From NCBI GenBank assembly GCA_041905595.1, contig JAYRKT010000018.1, positions 1 through 64,000 on the forward strand: 64,000 nt of DNA, given 5' to 3'. The position numbers and the translations under genes are program-made. The stretch comes from Aliitabrizicola sp041905595. Its GTDB lineage: Bacteria; Pseudomonadota; Alphaproteobacteria; Rhodobacterales; Rhodobacteraceae. Position 1 is the first letter of the stretch. Every line of letters begins with the position of its first letter. The notes beneath the pieces were generated by a model that was not told the DNA's origin, did no database searches, and saw nothing but the letters and a program-made list of their open reading frames with translations. This document shows, one piece after another, positions 17,175 to 25,643 of the stretch.

Positions 17175-17370
17175 GCGACGAAACGGTGTCTTCAAGTCCA
17201 AGGTCATCCATCGGCGCGCGCCCTTGCGTAACGCCGCGACCATTGAATAGGCCACCCTCAAATGGGTCGACCAGCTTAAGAACAACTGTCTGATTTAAGC
17301 CGATTGGGAACCTCCCTCCGGTGGAAGTGGAGGTAGATTTCCGCGCCGCTCCGGAACTGAAACGCCGCGT
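17175..17370 (+). pseudogene. IS3-family transposase (OrfB), C-terminal remnant
   Basis: The plus strand reads NGVFKSKVIHRRAPLRN, ATIE then a stop, ATLKWVDQLKNN, and after a frameshift PIGNLPPVEVEVDFRAA. This follows the C-terminal region of IS3-family OrfB (E.IHRRGPW...EYATLEWVDWFNNRRLLEPIGNIPPAE). At least one nonsense codon and one frameshift are present, so it is dead. No inverted repeat could be confirmed. From 17370 to 17530 nothing else is recognised. Confidence 0.6.
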
Positions 17371-17530
17371 TGACAACCAAAATCAGCGCCCGGAAACCCC
17401 GGGGCGGTTCAATCCGAGTTCCCAACCAGAGCCAAGTAACCAATTTGGACCGAGCCCACTTAGCAAGGAAGTCCCTCCGAAGTTGGGGGGCGATAACGTC
17501 AAGGGCGTTCGGCTTGCGCTCAGATCGTTC

Positions 17531-18091
17531 TCAGCGCTGGTAGGCGCTGTCGATCCATGAAAAATCGGCATCGTTGCAGACCCCGTACAAGGTCGTGACG
17601 AACCCATAATCAGGCTTCGACGCAAGATCGATCCCCTGTTCGGCTTGCCAGATAGCCTGAAGGTCGTACGCTTCTGCTTCGAGGCAGACGGGGTGGGATA
17701 CAAACATGTCATCCTTCCCGTTAACATCCTGGAGAAAGTGAACCAATTCGTGGAACAAGCCGGGCCCGGTGATGGAATTCACATCGGATAGAAAAATCTG
17801 GTTTGCATCACGATCATAGAATGCAGCGACGCGACCGCGGGAATGGCCCCCTTTATTCGCGGGGACTGGACCTTCCGACGCATGAAACCGCAACTGCAGT
17901 TCATTCTCGCTCACGATTGTCACAAGCGGCAGGGTCTCACCGGAATAGTCAAGCGAGGAGTTCTGCGTGATGAAGTCGATATCCGCGATCATCGCCAGCA
18001 TTTTCCGGGCTTCGAGGTCATCGGCGAGCGCCTGGCGTCCTGCGGCGAGCGCGACTGCCACGGTGGCACCTGCCAGATAAGCGTGTTTCAT
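17531..18091 (-). CDS. Secreted protein with HExxH zinc-metallopeptidase motif
   Basis: A 186-residue protein. The start at 18091 has AAGGAG 8 bases upstream and gives a signal peptide ending around ALADD. The motif HELVH lies at residues 114-118, with acidic residues 20-26 positions later (LEAEAYDLQ) that could complete a metal site. Cys136 and Cys172 could form a disulfide in the periplasm. I do not recognise a characterised family; a DUF6647-type assignment is only an impression. It is divergent from the winged-helix/TPR regulator at 18246. Confidence 0.7.
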   Translation of the reverse strand: MKHAYLAGATVAVALAAGRQALADDLEARKMLAMIADIDFITQNSSLDYSGETLPLVTIVSENELQLRFHASEGPVPANKGGHSRGRVAAFYDRDANQIFLSDVNSITGPGLFHELVHFLQDVNGKDDMFVSHPVCLEAEAYDLQAIWQAEQGIDLASKPDYGFVTTLYGVCNDADFSWIDSAYQR

Positions 18092-18245
18092 GTCCGCAAC
18101 TCCTTCCGCCCATGCATTGGCGAGGGTAGCGGCGGGCAGGACAGCAAGTGGCGAACGCATTCCGATCGTCCGGCGATTTTTCGACGAGCGTGCTGAGGTT
18201 CGTGCTAGTTTAAACGCGAGACCTGTTCAGTCGTGACGCTTCGGG

Positions 18246-19760
18246 ATGGAACTTTCGCTCTCGAACAAGGTCGTCATCAACGGCATCGAGGTGGATCTCG
18301 AAAGCCATGTGCTTCGACGGCCTGACGGAAGCACGTTGCTGCTGCCGCCTCTGCCAATCGCCACGCTCCGCTACCTGATCGCCAACGCGAACCGGCTGGT
18401 GAGCAAGGCCGAATTGCACGAGGCGGTCTGGCTCGGGGCGGCAGTGACCGACGACAGTTTGGTGCAATGCATTCATGCCATCCGCCAGGCGCTTGGCGAC
18501 AACGACCGAAGCATTCTTCAGACGGTCTCGCGGCGCGGATACCGGCTCGACGTTCCAGAAGATCGCGCGACAGCTCCGGGGGGTGCTTCGATCGCCGTGT
18601 TGCCTTTCGCACCTGGCGACAATGTCGAAAGCTACTTCGCCGACGGAATGGCCGAGGAGGTGATTACTGGGCTTTCGCGGCTGCCGGGGCTGTTTGTCAT
18701 CGCCCGCAACTCTTCCTTTGCCTATCGCGGTCGGTCCATGGACGTGCGGCAGATCGCGGCAGAGCTTGGCGTCCGTTACCTGCTGGACGGCAGTGTCCGC
18801 AGATCAGGCCAGCGACTGCGCATAAATGCCCACCTGATCGACGGCGCAACCGCAGCCGAGATCTGGGCAGGCCGGTTCGAGGGGACGGCCGGAGATGTCT
18901 TTGACCTGCAGGACGAGTTGACGGAACAGATCGTCGGCGTCCTCGAACCATCGCTGAGGCGGGCGGAGATTGCCCGGGCCGGTCGCAAGGCACCTGACCG
19001 ACTAGATGCCTACGATCTGTACTTGCGGGCGGTGCCCTTAGTGTTGGCCAACAAGGCCGGTGGCGGCGACGAGGCGCTGCGGCTCCTGCGGGCCGCGCTC
19101 GAGCTTGACCCCAGGTTGCTTCCGGCCCACGGCTATGCTGCATGGCTATGCGAGCAAAGATACTTCCGCGGCGGGCTCGACCCGGCGGACCGCGCTGCAG
19201 CCTTGGCGCATGCCGATATGGTGCTGGGGGTCAACGCAGACGATCCGCAGGCCATGAGCATCGGTGCCTTTGTTCGCAGCATGCTGACCGGGGACTATGA
19301 CGCGGCTTTGCCGGTGTTTGACCGGGCCTTGGGGATCAACGCTAACTCTGCGCTTATCTACGGGTTTAGCTCCATGGCGGCGGCCCACGGCGGATGCGAC
19401 GAGCGGGCGGTGGCGCATGCGCGGAAGGCGCTGCGCCTCAGCCCCATCGACGATCCCCTCAGATACCATCCATTCTCCGCACTGTCGGTAGCGGCGTTGC
19501 TGGCCGGGCGCTTCGATGAGGCGGTCACTTATTCACGGCTGGCAATCCAGGCTAATCCGGCCTTCAGTGTGCCCTACGCTTACTTGGCCGTGGCTCATGT
19601 CAACCTCGGCGAGCCTGAGGCCGCGGCTTTAGCGATGCGCAGGCTCCTTGACGTGCAGCCGTCGTTCACCGTCGAGGGGTTCTCGCAGACTGTGCGGTAC
19701 CGGCCGGACCTGCTGCGTCGTCTGGTGACGGCGCTGGCACAAGTAGAGGCCGCGAGTTAG
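18246..19760 (+). CDS. Winged-helix (CadC-type) transcriptional regulator with TolB-like and TPR domains
   Basis: A 504-residue one-component regulator. Residues ~1-105 form an OmpR/CadC-type winged helix ending ILQTVSRRGYRLDVP. Residues ~114-230 are the TolB-like segment found in adenylate-cyclase-like regulators (IAVLPFAPGD, FADGMAEEVITGL, YLLDGSVRRSG). The C-terminal ~260 residues are TPR-like helical repeats. There is no cyclase catalytic domain or clear transmembrane segment. Targets are unknown; the divergent HExxH gene is the obvious candidate. Confidence 0.85.
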   Translation: MELSLSNKVVINGIEVDLESHVLRRPDGSTLLLPPLPIATLRYLIANANRLVSKAELHEAVWLGAAVTDDSLVQCIHAIRQALGDNDRSILQTVSRRGYRLDVPEDRATAPGGASIAVLPFAPGDNVESYFADGMAEEVITGLSRLPGLFVIARNSSFAYRGRSMDVRQIAAELGVRYLLDGSVRRSGQRLRINAHLIDGATAAEIWAGRFEGTAGDVFDLQDELTEQIVGVLEPSLRRAEIARAGRKAPDRLDAYDLYLRAVPLVLANKAGGGDEALRLLRAALELDPRLLPAHGYAAWLCEQRYFRGGLDPADRAAALAHADMVLGVNADDPQAMSIGAFVRSMLTGDYDAALPVFDRALGINANSALIYGFSSMAAAHGGCDERAVAHARKALRLSPIDDPLRYHPFSALSVAALLAGRFDEAVTYSRLAIQANPAFSVPYAYLAVAHVNLGEPEAAALAMRRLLDVQPSFTVEGFSQTVRYRPDLLRRLVTALAQVEAAS

Positions 19761-20005
19761 AACTGCCAGGAATTGAGGCCAAACTCATTGCATGCATAAG
19801 CCAGAACATGACTTTGCAGCGACGAAGACCTGGATAAGAGGGTCATTGCGCGTCTGTCGCGGCGTGTGGAGACGCGCCTAGAGTCTTTAGATCCGGCGAG
19901 CATGCTCTCGATCCAGGTGCGACGACGATAACTCCGCTTGTCACAGCGGATGGCTTTACCGCGCGAATTCCGTCCGAGGATGCGGGGGGCCTTGCCTTGG
20001 TGGTG
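19761..20005 (-). pseudogene. IS5-family transposase, C-terminal remnant
   Basis: On the minus strand, 19993-19830 reads LGRNSRGKAIRCDKRSY, RRRTWIESMLAGSKDSRR and VSTRRDRRAMTLLS. This aligns by eye to the IS5-family C-terminus (GRKSRGK...YDKRRYKRRNRIE.MFGRLKDWRRVATRYDR...). A frameshift follows, after which VMFWL appears in another frame. Catalytic DDE residues upstream are missing. It abuts the 3' end of the TPR regulator. Confidence 0.6.
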
Positions 20006-20044
20006 TCAGACCAATGTGGACTCGTCTGAGCAAGGTCGGGCCGT

Positions 20045-20435
20045 CAAATCCAATTTACCCGCACAGAGACTGCGCCAGTCGATGAGAGCGGCCATGCCGT
20101 GCTGCATGAGGAACTGGCGGCAGGAGAGGCGTCCGTGGTCGATGGCGCGTCATAGGTCATCGCGTTCACCGTTGGAATTCAAGAAAACCATGTCGAACGG
20201 CCACCAGCAGTGTCGACGGGCGCGCATGGTCCACCCGTCACCGACGGAAGTCTGCAGCGAACATCGCCCCGAACCTTTGCCAGCAGAGCCGCACGGTTAC
20301 GTGGTGGATGTCGATCCCGCACTCGTGGAGAACGTCTTCGATGTTGCGGGGCGACGCGGGCAATGGTTGGACATCATAACTGCCAGGCGGATGATCTCCG
20401 CCCTTATCCACTTATCTTTGCAGAGCAATTCCTTG
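20045..20435 (-). pseudogene. IS6-family transposase remnant with internal deletion
   Basis: On the minus strand the translation follows IS6-family transposases in several frames. It begins with a possible inverted-repeat-like start around 20431-20417 (TTGCTCTGCAAAGATAA) and IRAEIIRLAVMM. It continues RNIEDVLHECGIDIHHVTVR and LCWQRFGAMFAADFRR, then NGERDDL, a stop, RAIDHG, and finally HGMAALIDWRSLCG, which matches the usual C-terminus. Most of the DDE domain is deleted and stops are present. It was inserted at the end of the amidohydrolase gene. Confidence 0.6.
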
Positions 20436-21923
20436 GCCAAGTCGCGGGAAGGTTGGAGGGAAGATCTTAGCCAAGTCAGGCCGGCTCCAGGTTCGCTCGG
20501 GATAGCGCGCCAGCATCCTGTCGAACTGCGCTTGAGCCTGATGACGTGCTGCAAGGGCGTCGAAGCCTGCCAGCGCGCCGTCTCGCATCGAGAGCCGGCC
20601 ATCAACGAAGACCGCACGCGTGACCCGACCGGTGGCGCCGAAGATCAGCGACTGGATCGGATCGATAGTGGGGGCGAACCAGGGATCCATCAGGTCGAAC
20701 ACGGCGATGTCTGCCTTTGCGCCAGCGGCCAGTCGGCCGAGGTCGGGTCGGCTGAGCGCAGCGGCCCCGCCCGTTGTGGCGGCGTCGAACACCTCGGCCG
20801 TGCTTAGGCCCGTTTCGCTGCCCTCGGCGGCGCGGCCCATCATCAGGGCCACGGCCATGTTCAGAACCATGTCCGGCGGGGCGGTGTCGGTGCCCATGCC
20901 GATGCGGATGCCCATCTGTCGGCAGCGACGGAACGAGCGCAGCATCTCGCCGTCGCGGGCATAGACCAATGGGCAATGGGCGATGGTGACGCCGTGTTCG
21001 GCGTAAAGCGCCAGGTCTTGCGGATCTGCCTCGACCGCATGCGGCGCAATAAGGCGGTCGTGCAGAAGGCCGTTCGCCGCAAGCCATTGCGGCGCCGTCG
21101 CGCCATGCAGGCGTTGGACGGTCTGCCGTTCCATGCGACCCTGGGCCATGTGCAGGCGGACGGGCAGGGTCCGGTCCCGTGCGGCATCCATCGTGCGACG
21201 CAGCAGTGGCAGGGTGCAGGTCTCCACCCGGTCCGGGGCCAGCATCGCGCGGATCAGATCGTCCGCAGCGCCATCGATCCGGTCCGCGAAGGCCAACGCG
21301 TCCGACAGGCCCGCCAACCCCCGCTCTTCATCGAAGCGGGGCTCCAGAACGCCGGGCGCGGTGCAGACCATGCCGCCCGAGCGATAGGCCGGGCCGAGAT
21401 AGACCCGAAGGCCGAGCTCCTGCGCGGCTTGCGCGGCGGCGTCGAACTCGGCGACGGTTTCGCCCCATTCGCGGTAAAAGAGCGATGCGATGGGCAGGGC
21501 AGTGGTGATGCCATGACGCAGCAACTGGGCAAAGGCGAAACGCTTCTGGAAGGCCAGTTCATCCGGGCTGTACATCTCGACCGGGCCGCGCCGCACGTAG
21601 TCTTCGGGCCAGACCCGACCGGTGGCCCAGCCCGGGCCGTAGTCGACGGTCAGCAGCGTCGTGTCGAGGTCGGACAACGCGTCGAGGTCGATGAAGCCGG
21701 GCGAGACCAAGACCTCGCCCAGATCGATGCGACGGGCGACCGCGCCCGGAAAGCGGCGCCCGACATAAAGGATGTCGGACCCGTCGATCACGACCTCGCC
21801 GTTCTCCAGCAGGCGATGCCCGCTCCCGTCATGCGCGACGATCCAGCGCGCGGCAAGCGCCGTGCGTCCGGGGGCGCGTTGGCCAAGGGCAAGATCAGCG
21901 AGGGGCGTCGTCGGGTCAGACAT
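20412..21923 (-). CDS. Amidohydrolase/deaminase-like protein lacking the HxH metal motif
   Basis: A 503-residue protein of the metal-dependent amidohydrolase superfamily (chlorohydrolase/deaminase branch). It has LHMAQGRM, LIAPHAVEAD, IAHCP and GMGTDTAPPD in the expected order. The first metal motif, normally PGxIDxHxH, reads PGFIDLDALSD: the two His are Asp81 and Leu83. It may be a specialised subfamily or catalytically altered. The last few residues (about GIALQR) come from the adjoining IS6 remnant. It is the last gene of the operon with the Pot-type transporter, 3 bases after the flavin reductase-like gene. The substrate is unknown. Confidence 0.85.
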   Translation of the reverse strand: MSDPTTPLADLALGQRAPGRTALAARWIVAHDGSGHRLLENGEVVIDGSDILYVGRRFPGAVARRIDLGEVLVSPGFIDLDALSDLDTTLLTVDYGPGWATGRVWPEDYVRRGPVEMYSPDELAFQKRFAFAQLLRHGITTALPIASLFYREWGETVAEFDAAAQAAQELGLRVYLGPAYRSGGMVCTAPGVLEPRFDEERGLAGLSDALAFADRIDGAADDLIRAMLAPDRVETCTLPLLRRTMDAARDRTLPVRLHMAQGRMERQTVQRLHGATAPQWLAANGLLHDRLIAPHAVEADPQDLALYAEHGVTIAHCPLVYARDGEMLRSFRRCRQMGIRIGMGTDTAPPDMVLNMAVALMMGRAAEGSETGLSTAEVFDAATTGGAAALSRPDLGRLAAGAKADIAVFDLMDPWFAPTIDPIQSLIFGATGRVTRAVFVDGRLSMRDGALAGFDALAARHQAQAQFDRMLARYPERTWSRPDLAKIFPPTFPRLGQGIALQR

Positions 21924-21926
21924 GGG

Positions 21927-22583
21927 TCAGACTACTTTGCGCGCCGCTTTGGGCGTGGTCTGGGCGGCCTCGTAGGTCAGAAGATGCTCGGGCTTCTTGA
22001 GTTCGAACTGGCGGTCCGACGTGATGTAGTTGTCGGCATGCAGCCGGGCGATCGGCTGGTAGGTCGCCGGATTGACATAGCGGCCAGCCTCGTCGAGGCA
22101 GCGGTCCTGGACGTGCATGTGGACCACCTCGCCCACGACAAGAATGCGGTTCGGATAGTCGATCAGGCGCTCGACCCGGCATTCGAAGGCGCAGGGGCTT
22201 TCGGCGATCCGCGCGGGCTCGACCTTGCGGCTGGCCAGCGGCGTCAAACCCGCAAAGGCCAGTTCATCGACATCGGAAGCGAAATTGACGCCGCAGACGA
22301 TCATGGCATCGGCCAGCGTCATATCGACCATGTTGACCACGAATTCCCCGCTGCGGCGGATGTTGGCGACAGTGTCCTTCTCGTCGCCATTCCCGCGCGG
22401 CTGGATCCCCAGAACAAGGATCGGCGGCTCATGGGCAAAGACATTGAAGAAGCTCATGGGCGCGGCGTTGTCGTGGCCGGCGGCCGAACGGGTGGTGACC
22501 AGCGCGATCGGACGCGGGCCGACGAAGTTCGTCAGCAGGCGATAGCGGTCGGGCGGGGGAAGCGTCGTGAAGTCGAATTCCAT
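21927..22583 (-). CDS. Flavin reductase-like domain protein
   Basis: A 218-residue FMN-binding split-barrel protein. The start at 22583 (MEFDFTTLPPPDRYRLL) has GAGG upstream; the much longer frame to 23033 is only overlap with the next gene. Motifs are VGPRPIALVTT, NAAPMSFFNVFAHEPPIL and the FVVNMV segment, typical of the DIM6/NTAB (flavin reductase-like) group. Such proteins bind FMN and either supply reduced flavin to a monooxygenase or act as oxidoreductases. No partner monooxygenase is encoded in this operon. It lies between two amidohydrolase genes. Confidence 0.87.
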   Translation of the reverse strand: MEFDFTTLPPPDRYRLLTNFVGPRPIALVTTRSAAGHDNAAPMSFFNVFAHEPPILVLGIQPRGNGDEKDTVANIRRSGEFVVNMVDMTLADAMIVCGVNFASDVDELAFAGLTPLASRKVEPARIAESPCAFECRVERLIDYPNRILVVGEVVHMHVQDRCLDEAGRYVNPATYQPIARLHADNYITSDRQFELKKPEHLLTYEAAQTTPKAARKVV

Positions 22584-22594
22584 GGCGCCCTCGG

Positions 22595-23752
22595 TCAGCC
22601 GGCAACCTGCACGCCACGCCGGATCACCTTGCGGTGCCCGGGCCTGCGGGCAAGCGCATCGCCGGGGGTGATTGCGTCGATCAACACGAAGTCGGCCCGG
22701 TTGCCGGCAGCTAGGCCGTAGTCGGGCAGACCGATGGCCGTTGCCGCCTGATGCGTGGCGCAGGACAGCGCTCGGCGGAAATCCTCGTCGGTGTTCCAGT
22801 CGAAGCGGAAGGCGGTCAGGAAGGCGCGTTCCAGCATGTCGCCGTTGCCGAGCGGTGACCAGGCGTCGCGGATGCCGTCGGAGCCGACGCAGACCGTGAC
22901 ACCCAGTTCGTGCAGGCGCTCGATGGGCGGCACGGCAATGTCGGCGGGAACCGAGCTCATCAACGAGATGCCCTGCTGCGTCAGCCGTTCGCCCAAGCGG
23001 TCGAGCTGGCTGTCCGGGATCATGCCGAGGCAATAGGCGTGCGAGATCATCACCCGGCCTTTCAGCCCCGACGCGGCCGTGTAGTCGGCAATCCGGCCGA
23101 TCTGCCAGGCGCCAAGTTCGCCCTTGTCGTGAAGGTGGATATCGACGCCGGCTCCTGTTGCTGTCGCCAGATCGAAGATGAAGCGCAGCTGGCCGTCCGG
23201 ATCGCCGTCGATCCCGGCTGGGTCCAGCCCACCAACGGTTTCGACCCCCATCGCGATGGCGTCGCGGATCAGCTCAGCGGTGCCCGGCCGGGAAAGGAGA
23301 CCCTGCTGCGGGAAGGCCACGAACTGCAGGTCAACCCGGTCCGACCACGCCTCGCGCAGGTGGAACATCGCCTCGACATGGGAAAGCCCGATGTCGGGGG
23401 CAATATCGATATGGCTGCGGACGGCGGTCGTGCCCTGCGCCAGCATCCGGTCGAGCAGCCGGGCGGCCCGTTCTTCCGGCGAGGTCGGATTGGCGGACAG
23501 GACACGGCGCTCGTTGTCGATGTAGTCGCGGAGGCGGGCGGCGCGGCGGCCGGGAACCCAGTGTTCGCCCCACAGGGTCTTGTCGAGATGGACATGGGGT
23601 TCAACAAAAGCGGGAAGGACCAGCCAGCCATTGCCGTCGACGGCCTGCGCGTCGGTGACTGCCGGACCGATTGCCTCGATCCGGCCATTGCCGCACCGGA
23701 TGCCGATGGTCTGGCCGTCGATGTCGCGCAGGTTGACATAGGTGGTGGTCAT
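22595..23752 (-). CDS. Cytosine deaminase-like amidohydrolase
   Basis: A 385-residue amidohydrolase with an intact metal site. HVHLDKT (His53, His55) opens the barrel, followed by VRSHIDI, DIHLHDKGE, MISHAYCLG and GSDGIRDAWSP, which mirrors the CodA/cytosine-deaminase type. It should hydrolyse a cyclic amidine or amide, perhaps a pyrimidine or related N-heterocycle. It lies 52 bases after the Pot-type binding protein gene in the same operon, so the imported compound is its likely substrate. The exact substrate cannot be read from the sequence. Confidence 0.87.
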   Translation of the reverse strand: MTTTYVNLRDIDGQTIGIRCGNGRIEAIGPAVTDAQAVDGNGWLVLPAFVEPHVHLDKTLWGEHWVPGRRAARLRDYIDNERRVLSANPTSPEERAARLLDRMLAQGTTAVRSHIDIAPDIGLSHVEAMFHLREAWSDRVDLQFVAFPQQGLLSRPGTAELIRDAIAMGVETVGGLDPAGIDGDPDGQLRFIFDLATATGAGVDIHLHDKGELGAWQIGRIADYTAASGLKGRVMISHAYCLGMIPDSQLDRLGERLTQQGISLMSSVPADIAVPPIERLHELGVTVCVGSDGIRDAWSPLGNGDMLERAFLTAFRFDWNTDEDFRRALSCATHQAATAIGLPDYGLAAGNRADFVLIDAITPGDALARRPGHRKVIRRGVQVAG

Positions 23753-23804
23753 CGGTCCCTCCCGAAGTTTGGCTGTGCGGCAGGAGCCACCGCACAGCGA
23801 CAGG

Positions 23805-24851
23805 TCAGCCTTTCAGGCGCGTCCAGATCTTGTCCTGCAACTCGCGCGCGGCGGGGCTGCAATCCTGCGTCGGCACCAGCCGCGAGGCATAGTCGTCCGG
23901 CATGTTGATCGCGTCCATCGCGCGCCACTGATCGCTCAGGAACTCGTCGGACTTGATCGCATTGGCATAGGCGATGGCGTTCGAGACGGCCGCTGCGTTT
24001 TCCGGAGCCATCATCCAGTTGATGAAGATCTTCGCATTCTCGGGATGAGGCGCACTGGCGGGGATAGCGAAGTTGTCGCGGAACATTGGCGTCCCTTCCT
24101 TGGGGTAGATGTAGCGGATCGTCCCGCGCTGTGCCGTTGCCCGGGCCGTCGCACCGTTCCAGAGCTGGTGCATCGCGACCTCGCCCGACGCCATCCGGTC
24201 GACCGTGCTGTCGGCCGAGTAGAGCTTCAGCTTCGGCTTCTGCGCTTCCAGCAACTCGAGGATGCGCTTCGCGTCGTCGTTGCTTTCCGTGCATTGCGGG
24301 ATGCCGAGATAAAGGCTCGCAGCGAGGATCAGTTCGCTCGAGATGTCGAGCGCGGCGATCTTGCCCTCCAATTCAGGTGCCGGTTCGAAGAACACCTTCC
24401 AGCTTTGCTCAAGCTCGCCGCCCGGAACCTGCGCGCTGTCATAGGCGATGCCTGTGGTGCCCCAGAGATAGGGCGCGGTGTACTGGCGACCGGGGTCGAA
24501 GTCCGGGTTGGCGAAGGCGTCCTTCACGTTGACGAAGTTCGACAGCGTGGGCGCGTCCAGTTTCATCAGTAGCCCGTCGGCGATCATGCCAGGCACGACA
24601 TAGTCTGACGGCACGATCACATCATAAGTTGCCCCGCCGGCCTGTAGCTTTGCCAGCAACGTCTCGTTGCTGTCATAGCCGTCGAGGATGACCTTAATGC
24701 CGGTCTCGGCCTCGAACTTTGCCAGAAGCTCTACCGGGTAGTAGTCGGTCCAGTTGTAGAAATAGAGCGTCTTTTCCGCGTCTTGCGCGAAAAGCGGCGC
24801 GGCGGAAAGCAGGCTGAGGGCGGTTGCAGCAAGAAGATGTCGTAGCGGCAT
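23805..24851 (-). CDS. ABC transporter periplasmic binding protein, spermidine/putrescine (PotD/PotF) type
   Basis: A 348-residue binding protein with a signal peptide ending around PLFAQD. The mature N-terminus (LYFYNWTDYYPVELLAKFEAE) and YDVIVPSDYVVPGM are signatures of the PotD/PotF group. The family binds polyamines but also other cationic or neutral nitrogen compounds. It is the fourth gene of a complete potABCD-like operon. Given the downstream deaminase and amidohydrolase, the ligand may not be a polyamine. Confidence 0.92.
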   Translation of the reverse strand: MPLRHLLAATALSLLSAAPLFAQDAEKTLYFYNWTDYYPVELLAKFEAETGIKVILDGYDSNETLLAKLQAGGATYDVIVPSDYVVPGMIADGLLMKLDAPTLSNFVNVKDAFANPDFDPGRQYTAPYLWGTTGIAYDSAQVPGGELEQSWKVFFEPAPELEGKIAALDISSELILAASLYLGIPQCTESNDDAKRILELLEAQKPKLKLYSADSTVDRMASGEVAMHQLWNGATARATAQRGTIRYIYPKEGTPMFRDNFAIPASAPHPENAKIFINWMMAPENAAAVSNAIAYANAIKSDEFLSDQWRAMDAINMPDDYASRLVPTQDCSPAARELQDKIWTRLKG

Positions 24852-24869
24852 TGCAGATCTCCCGATGGG

Positions 24870-25643
24870 TTAGCGGCGCAGGCGGCCGAGGAAGAAGGAA
24901 AGCGAGACGAGCAGGATCGAGATCAGGAGCATCACGGTCGAGATCGCGTTGATCTCGGGCGTGATGCCGGCGCGGATGGCCGAGAAGATGTAGACGGGCA
25001 GGGTGGTCGTGCCCGGCCCCGACAGGAAGAACGAGGTCAGGAAGTCGTCGAGGCTGGTGACGAAGGCGAGGGTGAAACCGGCCATGACACCGGGCCACAG
25101 GAGCGGCATCGTCACCCGGCGGAAGGTGCGGAACCGGTTGGCGTAAAGGTCCTGCGCCGCCTCTTCGTAGCTGCCGCTCAGGCCATCGAGCCGCGCGCGG
25201 ATCGGCAGATAGGCGAAGGGGATGCAGAAGGCGGTGTGCGCAAGGATCATCGCGCCAAGGCCCAGACTGATGCCGAGGGAGACGAAGAGGAGGAGCGTTG
25301 CGACCGCTACCACGATCTCGGGCAGGATCAGCGGCAGGTTCAGTACGGATTCTGTGGTGCTGCGCCCGGGAAAGGCGCGGCGCGTGGCCAGGGCCGCCAT
25401 CAGTGCAATGCCCGTCGCCGCGATGGAGGCTGCCGTCGCCAGCACGATAGAGTTCCAGGTTGCGGCCTGGATCGACGGGTTTGTCAGAATCCGCGCATAC
25501 CAGTCGAACGAGGCATGGGTCCAGACCGTCGCCGTGCGGTTCGCGTTGAAGCTGTAGGCGGTTAGCACGACGACCGGGATGTACAGGAAGGCGAGAACCG
25601 CGATCGAAACTTCGCGCGTGGCAGGGAAGCGGCGCAGGTTCAT
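24870..25643 (-). CDS. ABC transporter permease, PotC/PotI type
   Basis: A 257-residue inner-membrane permease with six hydrophobic segments and the EAA loop (YEEAAQDLYANRFRTFRRVTMP). The start at 25643 overlaps the stop of the preceding permease by 4 bases (ATGA), so the longer frame to 25835 is rejected. It pairs with the upstream PotB-type subunit to form the channel. Confidence 0.93.
   Translation of the reverse strand: MNLRRFPATREVSIAVLAFLYIPVVVLTAYSFNANRTATVWTHASFDWYARILTNPSIQAATWNSIVLATAASIAATGIALMAALATRRAFPGRSTTESVLNLPLILPEIVVAVATLLLFVSLGISLGLGAMILAHTAFCIPFAYLPIRARLDGLSGSYEEAAQDLYANRFRTFRRVTMPLLWPGVMAGFTLAFVTSLDDFLTSFFLSGPGTTTLPVYIFSAIRAGITPEINAISTVMLLISILLVSLSFFLGRLRR

Noticed and set aside
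20976..22721. 581-codon plus-strand frame opposite the amidohydrolase and flavin reductase genes
   Set aside because: Shadow frame without motifs; the minus-strand genes are well supported.
21927..23033. Long 368-codon version of the flavin reductase gene
   Set aside because: The extra N-terminal part only reads another frame of the deaminase gene; the family start MEFDFTTLP with a ribosome site is at 22583.
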